A DNA stretch of 7,524 nt from Calditrichaceae bacterium (GTDB taxonomy: Bacteria > Calditrichota > Calditrichia > Calditrichales > Calditrichaceae). The notes under the pieces were generated by a model, which saw nothing but the letters and a program-made list of their open reading frames with translations, was not told the DNA's origin and searched no databases. This document shows, piece after piece, positions 1-6,690 of the stretch. The translations under genes were made by a program, and so were the position numbers. The stretch spans positions 1-7,524 of the forward strand of contig JANTFQ010000107.1 in NCBI GenBank assembly GCA_024763405.1, read 5' to 3'. Within the stretch, counting starts at the first letter, position 1; each line of letters begins with the position of its first letter.

Positions 1-1785
1 TTCCTGATTGGTTTTGTATGAATCGATCAGCTTGTACACACTGTCTGTTCCATTGGAACGCCACAATTCAAAGCCGGCATTATTCAGTTCCGACGCTGTT
101 TCCCAGGAGAGTTCCATTCCTTTCTGTTTCAGATTGGCTTTAAAGGAAAGCAACTGAACCGGCAGGGAATTATCGGATGTTGTAGAGCCCAGCGTAAAAA
201 GCGAATATTTAAACAGCTCTGCGGTAACGCCGGTGACGGTAATTTTATCTGCTGCGGGGGTCACGGTTTGGTTCCCCGATTTCAATACTTCCCATTGTCC
301 CGCCGTTCCGCCGTCCGGGTTCCAGTAACAGATGACCAACGTTGTTTCGTCGGAAATGGCCGACCATTCGGAAATCCCGGAATAATAAAATTCAATCGTG
401 GCGTCATAGGAGGAAGCCGCGGTAACGATGGTATAAAATCCGCTAACGGCAATATGATGAATTCCGCTGCCCAAAAGCGAACGATTACTGTTTTTATTAT
501 GATTATAAAAAACGGAAGTATTGCCGCCGCTGAATCCGCTGGCAAAATCAATTAAAACTTTTCCCGCTGCAAAAGATTCCGAAGCCGGATCACCGGAAGC
601 GATTGTTTTTTCTTCTGCCAGATCGCTTACCCACAGCGCTATTTCATTATCATCCTGTGCCGATCCCAGGACATCCATATCTCCGTCGCCGTCCATATCG
701 AAGGGATAACTGAAATACGCATAATTAAAAGTTGAGGAAAGCGTGTGCTGCGTAAAACTTTGACTGCCATCATTTTCGAACCAGGCTATAGTATTGTCTT
801 CGTCAGCCGTACCTAAAATATCGATATCGCCGTCACTATCAATATCCGTGCCCTGAATGCTGCGGGCGCGCTTAAAATTCGAGACGATAATATTTTTAGT
901 TCCAAAATTACCGCTGCCGTCATTCGCCCACCAGACCAGTTCATTCCCTCCCCAGCCGGCATTTAAAACATCCGGGTCACCATCACCATCAACATCCGCA
1001 GTAGCGACATGCCAGGGACCATAAACAGTCGTTGAGATGGAGCTCTGTGTAAAGTTCTCACTGCCGTCATTTGTCCACCAGGAAACATCTTTTCCCGGAT
1101 TACCGCTTGTATTGGCCCCGCCGGCGCTGGAAATAATATCCCATTCACCATCCTGGTCAATATCGTCCACATAAACAGAAGTAGAGGCTTCATAATTTTG
1201 GATCAGCGTATCGACCGTATATGAAACGGTATCGCTAACAATTCCATCATTATAGAAAATACGGATTTTATCGCCACCATCATTATTATCAATATTATAA
1301 TATGTTGCCAGAATATCTTCATCGCCGTCCCGATCGAGGTCTTTGCTAAAAATAGAATAAATAGTGCTGTCTTTGAGACCCAGGGTCTGAGCAGCCCAAA
1401 TATCATCATCATTGCCCGGTGATCCATCATTTTTATAAAGCATCAGGGTTGTATCCCCCGGCGAACCGGCCAAAATATCCGGATAATTATTTCCCGTAAT
1501 ATCAGCGGCCCAGACAGAACGAGCTCCAAATAAGCCGGCCGTTACCCGGTGGTCGGTAAATGTTCCCGTGCCGCTGTTTTCATACCAGACCACATTCGAC
1601 GTATCCGAGGAAGTATTACTGCCAACCGCCACAATATCCATATTACTATCGGCATCCAGATCTACGGGAAAGACTTTTTTTGCTTTACCCAACGAATCCG
1701 TAATAACACTTTTAGTCCAGGTAACCGGGTCCTGAGCAATGGCAAAGGCTGTTAGTAGAAAAAAAATGAAAACTCTTTGCAGCAT
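1..1785 (-). CDS. Secreted seven-bladed FG-GAP/VCBS propeller protein, 3' end cut by window
   Basis: Open from the ATG at 1785 to the window edge (595 codons, no stop), so the C-terminus is missing. Residues 1-17 form a signal peptide (hydrophobic core, cleavage after AIA, mature N-terminus QDP). Seven Asp-rich calcium-type loops lie near residues 42-50 (DLDADSNMD), 95-103, 149-157 (DLDRDGDED), 208-216, 264-272 (DVDGDGDPD), 314-322 and 363-371 (DMDGDGDMD), as expected for a complete seven-bladed propeller. Residues about 391-533 form a beta-rich domain shared with the neighbouring paralog. From residue 541 an FN3-like module begins (LPVQLLSF, LSWETASELNNAGFE), common in T9SS-exported proteins of Bacteroidota and relatives. 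A sorting domain probably follows beyond the window. The role is probably extracellular or cell-surface, perhaps adhesion or ligand binding; no catalytic motif is visible. The ATG is chosen because it aligns exactly with the start and signal peptide of the upstream paralog. There is no clear Shine-Dalgarno. Confidence 0.9.
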   Translation of the reverse strand, partial: MLQRVFIFFLLTAFAIAQDPVTWTKSVITDSLGKAKKVFPVDLDADSNMDIVAVGSNTSSDTSNVVWYENSGTGTFTDHRVTAGLFGARSVWAADITGNNYPDILAGSPGDTTLMLYKNDGSPGNDDDIWAAQTLGLKDSTIYSIFSKDLDRDGDEDILATYYNIDNNDGGDKIRIFYNDGIVSDTVSYTVDTLIQNYEASTSVYVDDIDQDGEWDIISSAGGANTSGNPGKDVSWWTNDGSENFTQSSISTTVYGPWHVATADVDGDGDPDVLNAGWGGNELVWWANDGSGNFGTKNIIVSNFKRARSIQGTDIDSDGDIDILGTADEDNTIAWFENDGSQSFTQHTLSSTFNYAYFSYPFDMDGDGDMDVLGSAQDDNEIALWVSDLAEEKTIASGDPASESFAAGKVLIDFASGFSGGNTSVFYNHNKNSNRSLLGSGIHHIAVSGFYTIVTAASSYDATIEFYYSGISEWSAISDETTLVICYWNPDGGTAGQWEVLKSGNQTVTPAADKITVTGVTAELFKYSLFTLGSTTSDNSLPVQLLSFKANLKQKGMELSWETASELNNAGFELWRSNGTDSVYKLIDSYKTNQE

Positions 1786-1828
1786 AGATTGTACTTTCGC
1801 TTAATTGAAAAATTCTTTAGTACTTTGT

Positions 1829-1868
1829 AAAAAATTCTGAAATAGAATAAGGCAGCTTATTATTTCAG
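1829..1868 (-). terminator. Probable intrinsic terminator after the upstream propeller gene
   Basis: Arms 1837-1851 and 1856-1868 pair over 13 base pairs, with one 2-base bulge (1845-1846) and a 4-base loop (1852-1855). Read on the minus strand, the stem is followed after two A residues by six T residues (1834-1829). It starts 55 bases past the TAA at 1924 and ends about 45 bases before the next ATG. The stem is AT-rich, so termination may be partial. On the plus strand no T tract follows, which fits minus-strand use only. The remaining 43 bases (1786-1828) up to the next gene are AT-rich, and I see no convincing promoter boxes there. Confidence 0.55.
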
Positions 1869-1923
1869 TAGTTACCTATTTTATCCCTTTATTAAATGGG
1901 CTTTACTGCATGAACAGGGACGA

Positions 1924-3843
1924 TTATTCGGCTAACATTAATTTATGTTGATAAACCTGATTGTTGAAACGCAAACGATAAATATACATTCCCGAAGCAG
2001 CCGGCCGGCCTCGATTTTCTGTTCCGTCCCAACGGAACGTATAGGTACCGGCAGACAGTGCGCCCGAAAAAATTGTTTTTACCTTCCTCCCTAATAAATC
2101 ATAAATGGACAGGTCCAGCATCTCTGTATTTTGAGGAAGGAAAACCCGGAATACTGTGGTTTGATTAAATGGATTTGGATAATTTTGTCCAAGAATATAT
2201 CCTCCTTCCGCCAAACTTTGCTCCTCGCTGTTATGCAATCCGGAAATTGAAACTGAACCTAATGTAAAAGCAGAATACTTATGCAGCTCAACAGATAATC
2301 CGGAAACGGTAATTGTTTTTGACAGCGTATTTATAGTCTGTGTGGTTTCCCCGGCAATGGTCCATTTTCCACTATTATCTAAAAAACATATTCGCAAATC
2401 CGATTCATTCGAAGCTAAGCCGCGCCACTGTAATAAATTATAATTGAATTCAAGATCTGCCCGATAAGCAGAGGCATTTGTGGTGATGGTGTAGAATCCC
2501 TTTGCGGCGATGCTTTGCAGACCCGGTTCTAATTGAAAAGGATATAAAGTTTCCCCGTGGTTATAAAAAGAAGTGGTTACACCGCCTCCAAAACCAGCTT
2601 CATAATCAATGAGCAGGCTGTCTTTGTTAAACGAAACCGGAGCAGGGTCGCCGGCACTGAGCAGTGTATCTTCGGCCAAATTATTTTCCCAAACGGTAAC
2701 CTCATAATCATCCTGGGCAGAGGCAATGATATCCATATCGCCGTCACCGTCCATATCGGAAGATGTCCCAAAATAAGCCTGTAAAAAATCAACCGCGATG
2801 TTATGGCGGGTAAAATTCTGATTGCCATCATTTTCAAACCAGGTGACCATATTATCATCGTCAGCGGTGCCTAAAATATCCGTATCCCCATCGCCGTCGA
2901 TATCTGCACCGTGTATGCTACGCGCATTTGTAAAATCCGAAACGATTGTCTGACTACCGCCAAATCCTCCCATTCCGTCATTCGCCCACCATAAAAGCTG
3001 GCCGCTGCCCCAGGCCGCGCAAATTATATCCGGGTCACCGTCATTGTCTACATCCGCGGTTTCTCCATACCAAGGCCCGGGTATGGAAGACGAAACCGTG
3101 TGCTGTGTATACAATTCAGCGCCATTATTTTCCCACCAGGATATATCTCTTCCATTATTAGTGCCGGAGGCATCACCAGCGGCGATGCTTAAAATATCCC
3201 ATTCATTATCTAAATTAATATCATCAATAAAAACAGTTGAAGCGGATTCATAATCCTGAACCAAGGTATCAACGGTATAACTAACGGTATCGGCATTCAT
3301 TCCATTGTTATAAAACAGGCGAATTTTATCGCCCCCATCATTATTTTCAATATTGTAATAGGTGACGGCAAAATCGATGTCATTATCCTGGTCAATATCT
3401 TTTGCACAAATAGAATAGATAACACTATCCATTGGACCAATATTCTGTGAACACCAGTTATTGTCATCGTTTCCCGGAGTGCCATCGTTTTTAAATAACA
3501 GTAAGGAAGTATCACCGGGGGCACCGGCTAAAATATCCGGATAGGAATTTCCTGTAATATCTGCTGCCCATACAGACCGGGCGCCGAAAAGAGTGGATGA
3601 TACCCTGTGATCGACAAAATGCAAATCTCCATCATTTTCATACCAGACCACATTGGCTGTATCGGCACTGAGATTGCTGGCTGCAGCCACAATATCCGGA
3701 TAACCATCTGCATTGATATCGGTAATATATACTTTTTTGGCCATACGCAGAGAATCACTGACCACATTTTTTGTCCATTTTATGGGATCCTGGGCAAATA
3801 CCAGAGCAGCGGTCAATAGAAAGATACTTATTTTAGAAATCAT
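1924..3843 (-). CDS. T9SS-exported seven-bladed FG-GAP/VCBS beta-propeller protein
   Basis: A 639-residue protein. Signal peptide is residues 1-17, cleaved after VFA to leave QDP. Seven Asp-rich loops are at about 42-50 (DINADGYPD), 95-103 (DITGNSYPD), 149-157, 208-216, 264-272 (DVDNDGDPD), 314-322 (DIDGDGDTD) and 363-371 (DMDGDGDMD); they match the calcium-binding loops of FG-GAP/VCBS propellers. Residues 391-533 form an uncharacterised beta domain shared with the paralog. Residues 548-639 are a type A T9SS sorting domain: NYPNPFN at 554-560, IYDLLGRKV at 580-588, RWDG at 604-607, SGMYIYRLR at 617-625 and terminal KLMLAE. In T9SS organisms this domain directs outer-membrane export and is usually cleaved. 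The protein is therefore probably surface-attached or released; its ligand is unknown. The frame could extend to a TTG at 3873, but the ATG at 3843 puts the signal peptide at the N-terminus and matches the paralog. The stop is TAA. Confidence 0.93.
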   Translation of the reverse strand: MISKISIFLLTAALVFAQDPIKWTKNVVSDSLRMAKKVYITDINADGYPDIVAAASNLSADTANVVWYENDGDLHFVDHRVSSTLFGARSVWAADITGNSYPDILAGAPGDTSLLLFKNDGTPGNDDNNWCSQNIGPMDSVIYSICAKDIDQDNDIDFAVTYYNIENNDGGDKIRLFYNNGMNADTVSYTVDTLVQDYESASTVFIDDINLDNEWDILSIAAGDASGTNNGRDISWWENNGAELYTQHTVSSSIPGPWYGETADVDNDGDPDIICAAWGSGQLLWWANDGMGGFGGSQTIVSDFTNARSIHGADIDGDGDTDILGTADDDNMVTWFENDGNQNFTRHNIAVDFLQAYFGTSSDMDGDGDMDIIASAQDDYEVTVWENNLAEDTLLSAGDPAPVSFNKDSLLIDYEAGFGGGVTTSFYNHGETLYPFQLEPGLQSIAAKGFYTITTNASAYRADLEFNYNLLQWRGLASNESDLRICFLDNSGKWTIAGETTQTINTLSKTITVSGLSVELHKYSAFTLGSVSISGLHNSEEQSLAEGGYILGQNYPNPFNQTTVFRVFLPQNTEMLDLSIYDLLGRKVKTIFSGALSAGTYTFRWDGTENRGRPAASGMYIYRLRFNNQVYQHKLMLAE

Positions 3844-4027
3844 CGTTCTGTTTCTCAATACCAATTTTTCCAATTAAAAAAATTTTACGCCAGAGATATT
3901 CCTGTCGTGCATCAGGACAAAACAGAGACTGTTTATTACACCGGCAGCAGCAGGTATAGACTCTGTAATATTAATTTTAATAATTTTTAACGGCGGTGTA
4001 ATTGACAGGGATTACAAATCGAAGCCT
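3844..4027. other. 184-base intergenic region with weak inverted repeats
   Basis: This gap separates the reductase stop from the upstream propeller gene and probably holds the end of one transcript and the promoter of the next. Three dyads are visible. A 9-base perfect inverted repeat, ATTACACCG at 3935-3943 and CGGTGTAAT at 3994-4002, is separated by 50 bases. A 6-bp stem joins 3922-3927 (ACAGAG) to 3961-3966 (CTCTGT), with a possible inner stem 3938-3942/3953-3957; on the minus strand it is followed by only three further T residues. A 5-bp stem joins 3900-3904 and 3913-3917. The block 3967-3990 is almost pure A/T, as in a promoter upstream element. No convincing -35/-10 pair or strong terminator can be assigned. 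Confidence 0.4.
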
Positions 4028-5242
4028 TCAGCGAAGAAATATTTTTATCCAAAACAAGGGATTCCAGAAGACCCGTTTGGGCAGCGGACGGCCGTAAATC
4101 ATCATAAAAAAAGTGGCGGCCGGTTTAAAGCGGGAAGCACTTTTAATAAAACGATTAGTAAACTGGTCCGAAGCAAAGCGCCGCTTGAACCAGTCTGCAT
4201 AATAAAATCCAGGACTCAACACATCCTTATACCAGCGTTCGTATTCGCTTAAATCATCTTCTGTGCATCTTCCCTTTTGCAGCGCCTTTGCTCCGATGCG
4301 GGCGGCTGCTTTTGCGCTTTGCAGGGCAAAATATATTCCGCCGCCTGTCAGGGGATTAATAAAAGCCGCCGCGTCGCCAATCAATATCAAGTGGTCTGCG
4401 GTACGTTTTCCCGGAGCATTTCCCAGGGGAAGCATCGCTCCGCGGACAGAACTGTCGGGTTCAGCTCCGCTGAGCGCTTCCTTAACATCGGGGTTGGTTT
4501 GCAGAACCGTATCAAACACCTGTCGCAGCCCTGTTTTATTTTTTCTGGAATTCCGGCGCGGGGCCATAATTCCCACGTTGGCCCTGTTTTCCGCCACCGG
4601 GAAAACCCATACATAACCGGGAAGAATCCGCTTGTCATAAAAAATTTCTACCCGGTTACGGAAGGTTTTTCCAGCATAGTAAAGACGTAAGCCTTCAAAA
4701 CTATGGCGTTCATCCACCGGAAACAGGCCACTTTTGCGGGCTGTAAAGGAACCGGCTCCATCCGCCCCGATGAGCAGCTCTGTTTCGATTTCCGTTATTT
4801 TTCCCTGTTTTATATCTTTTAATTTTAACAGCCAACCGGATGTAATTTTAGTCATCCGCTCCAGTTTATATCCCTCAAAAACGGCATCGGCTTTATGTTT
4901 TGCTTTTTGAAACAAGAGGTTATCAAAATATTTTCGCGGAATGCAGCCGCTTTTTGTAGCGCTGTCTACCGAAGCCTTGCCGAAATGTGCCGGGGTTCCG
5001 TCCGGTGCATACACCGACATCCCGCTGATTCGGAATCCGCCTTTAAAAAGCTCCTCTTCTTTAAATCCTAACTCTTCTAATAAACGGAAAGTTTTTAAGG
5101 GAATTCCGTCCCCGCAGGACTTATCCCGTGGAAAAATTGCCTTGTCCACCAGAGCAACCGTGACGTTCGCCTCTTTAAAATAGAGTGCCGCAGCAGCCCC
5201 TGCAGGGCCTCCGCCAATAATAACTACCTGAAATTTTTTCAC
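4028..5242 (-). CDS. FAD-dependent oxidoreductase, geranylgeranyl reductase family
   Basis: A 404-residue protein with the architecture of the geranylgeranyl reductase/FixC-like group of FAD oxidoreductases. The N-terminal Rossmann dinucleotide site is VVIIGGGPAG (6-15), closed by an acidic LVD at 31-33. KSCGDGIP (41-48) is the family's Cys-Gly flavin-proximal motif. GADGAGS (159-165) is the DG motif. YVWVFPV (210-216) is typical of the substrate domain. GDAAAFINPLTGGGIYFAL (289-307) is the second FAD-binding GD motif. Family members hydrogenate double bonds of polyprenyl chains (chlorophyll side chain, archaeal lipids, menaquinone, polyprenyl phosphates); the substrate here cannot be read from sequence. 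The C-terminus is basic and aromatic (374-404), suggesting peripheral membrane contact. The start is GTG and overlaps the flippase stop by 4 bases (GTGA), so translation is probably coupled. It may instead be an uncharacterised hydroxylase or halogenase-like relative. Confidence 0.88.
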   Translation of the reverse strand: MKKFQVVIIGGGPAGAAAALYFKEANVTVALVDKAIFPRDKSCGDGIPLKTFRLLEELGFKEEELFKGGFRISGMSVYAPDGTPAHFGKASVDSATKSGCIPRKYFDNLLFQKAKHKADAVFEGYKLERMTKITSGWLLKLKDIKQGKITEIETELLIGADGAGSFTARKSGLFPVDERHSFEGLRLYYAGKTFRNRVEIFYDKRILPGYVWVFPVAENRANVGIMAPRRNSRKNKTGLRQVFDTVLQTNPDVKEALSGAEPDSSVRGAMLPLGNAPGKRTADHLILIGDAAAFINPLTGGGIYFALQSAKAAARIGAKALQKGRCTEDDLSEYERWYKDVLSPGFYYADWFKRRFASDQFTNRFIKSASRFKPAATFFMMIYGRPLPKRVFWNPLFWIKIFLR

Positions 5243-6690
5243 GATCGCATCAACCCTTTCAGCTTAACGATAATACTGCGGTCCAGCAGGACAACCGTAA
5301 CGATATAAAGGACAGCCGAAGAACCGATGGTGAGAATAAGCTGCCAGACGGGCTGAAGTCCCCCGGTTTGCGGCAGCAATACAAATTGCTGGAACAGGAC
5401 AAACAAAGCCGTGGCAAAAGCCGGAACGATGAGTGCTTTAAAAAAGCGGTGATAGGACAGGCGCACCATTTGCAGCGCCTTGTAAAGCCCAACTTGATAA
5501 AAGACAAACATAATGGCAACCACCGCCATAACCACTGTATTTAAATCGACACGGATCGCATAGATTAACACCGGAACCGTTAGAAAGGCGTAAAAAATAT
5601 TTATTTTTAATTCCACCGCAGGGCGCCCCTTTGAGAGAAAGACCAGACTGTTGATAACCCAGTAGGAGCGGAGTAAACCCATAAGACTAAGCAACTGGAT
5701 GGGCACAATGGCCGCCTGCCAGCGTGCACCATAAAAAATATGCACAAAAAAGGGGGCGATAAGAATTAATCCGATAAAAATGGGAAATACCAGCAGCGCC
5801 ATATAATAAACCACTTTTAAAAGCAATTGATTATACTCTTCCGCCGAATCCTGTAATTTTGAAAAGGCCGGGAACATTACTTTTAGTATGTTCTTTGAGA
5901 TCCGCTGCACCGGAAATTCCGTAAGCTGATAAGCAATTGAAAAATAACCTAATTGCTGCGCCCCCAGCCATTTTCCGATGACAAAATTCGGGATATTATT
6001 ATTAAAATAGGCGCTAACGCGCGTACCGAGCACCCTGCCGCCAAATCCGGCTAACTCCTTAAAGGCCTCTCTATCAAATTTCCATTTGATGCGCCAGAAG
6101 GAAAAAATATTCAGCAGCAGCGTTAATACTAATTGCTCGCAGAGACTGGCAAAGACGATGCTCCACACACCCCAGCCGCTCCAGGCCAGTGCAATACCCA
6201 CCGTTCCGTAAACAACGGTCGAAAGCGCTTGCAGGCTGCTTAAGCGTTTGAAACGCAGCGTGCGCATCAACAGCACACGCGGCACCGAGCTGAACGCATA
6301 GAAGAAAAAGATCAGCGTCATTAAACGCAGGATACTTTTAAGCTGACGGTAGCCAAAATAAGAAGCAATGGCAGAGGAGAGGGAAAATACCAGTAATGTA
6401 AAAACAACCGCCGAAAAAATATTGACCACAAAGGTGGTGGACAGGTGCTTCTCCTGCACTTCTTTCTTTTGCACCAGCGCCGCGCTGAAACCCAGATCGA
6501 ATACGGCAAAGGCCAGTTGTGTAAAAATCAAAGCGACACTGATAAGTCCAAAATCTTTGGGCATCAGCAAACGGGCCAGTACGATGGTTACCATAAACTG
6601 CAGCAGGCGCATAAAGATTTCGGCCATTCCCTGCCATTTGATGCCGCGGGCTGACTTACGCTGGATTTCTTCGAATTTGGTCTCGGCCAC
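5239..6690 (-). CDS. Wzx-type oligosaccharide flippase (polysaccharide exporter family)
   Basis: A 483-residue integral membrane protein with a dozen or more hydrophobic segments, which is the normal size for the MOP superfamily of Wzx/WzxC-like exporters. Family features include the amphipathic start with a first helix near residues 23-43 leading into ARLLMPKDFGLISVA (39-53), DLGFSAALVQ (65-74), the cytoplasmic-loop segment FPAFSKLQDS (273-282) and GARWQAAIVPIQLLSL (321-336). These proteins move undecaprenyl-linked oligosaccharides across the inner membrane for capsule, O-antigen or exopolysaccharide assembly. The closest relation appears to be the colanic acid WzxC-like branch, judged by motif memory. 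The start is GTG, sharing one base with the TAG of the sulfotransferase gene (TAGTG), preceded by AAAGGAG. The next in-frame ATG, at codon 22, would remove part of the amphipathic N-terminus and has no such support. Confidence 0.9.
   Translation of the reverse strand: MAETKFEEIQRKSARGIKWQGMAEIFMRLLQFMVTIVLARLLMPKDFGLISVALIFTQLAFAVFDLGFSAALVQKKEVQEKHLSTTFVVNIFSAVVFTLLVFSLSSAIASYFGYRQLKSILRLMTLIFFFYAFSSVPRVLLMRTLRFKRLSSLQALSTVVYGTVGIALAWSGWGVWSIVFASLCEQLVLTLLLNIFSFWRIKWKFDREAFKELAGFGGRVLGTRVSAYFNNNIPNFVIGKWLGAQQLGYFSIAYQLTEFPVQRISKNILKVMFPAFSKLQDSAEEYNQLLLKVVYYMALLVFPIFIGLILIAPFFVHIFYGARWQAAIVPIQLLSLMGLLRSYWVINSLVFLSKGRPAVELKINIFYAFLTVPVLIYAIRVDLNTVVMAVVAIMFVFYQVGLYKALQMVRLSYHRFFKALIVPAFATALFVLFQQFVLLPQTGGLQPVWQLILTIGSSAVLYIVTVVLLDRSIIVKLKGLMRS
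5254..5259 (-). promoter_or_regulatory. Ribosome binding site of the reductase gene
   Basis: AAAGGG on the minus strand lies inside the flippase coding end, 11 bases before the GTG at 5242. It supports the GTG start, which overlaps the flippase stop as GTGA. Confidence 0.45.

Larger units (their letters stand above)
316..3843 (-). repeat. Tandem gene duplication (direct, period 2058 bases)
   Basis: The reading frames starting at 1785 and 3843 are colinear paralogs. Codons 1-490 of each align without a gap (316-1785 against 2374-3843). By hand count 234 of the first 390 residues are identical, about 60%, with the strongest block around residues 83-110. Similarity falls in the domain after residue 390 and ends near residue 533, where the C-terminal modules differ. 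Synonymous positions are heavily diverged even in the best-conserved block, so the duplication is old rather than a recent assembly-like repeat. Confidence 0.88.

Noticed and set aside
268..555. Plus-strand open frame of 95 codons
   Set aside because: It lies antisense inside the propeller gene, has low-complexity composition without a recognisable domain, and is explained by the codon pattern of the opposite strand.
660..1000. Short DNA repeats rich in 'ccatcaccatc' and 'atatccatatcgccgtc' type words, resembling a repeat array
   Set aside because: They are the coding pattern of the Asp-Gly-Asp calcium loops of successive propeller blades. Spacing and sequence vary, so this is neither a CRISPR array nor a minisatellite.
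1..1785. Possible pseudogene, because no closed reading frame of this size ends inside the window
   Set aside because: Manual translation from 1785 to base 1 gives 595 uninterrupted codons, colinear with the paralog. The frame is open at the window edge, not broken.
3844..3873. Ten-residue N-terminal extension of the upstream propeller gene from a TTG at 3873
   Set aside because: There is no ribosome site before the TTG. The extension would place charged residues ahead of a normal signal peptide, and the paralog starts exactly at the position of the ATG at 3843.
4263..4690. Two overlapping plus-strand open frames of 117 and 137 codons
   Set aside because: Both are antisense to the FAD-binding and central regions of the reductase, which has intact family motifs. 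They overlap each other in different frames and show no domain.
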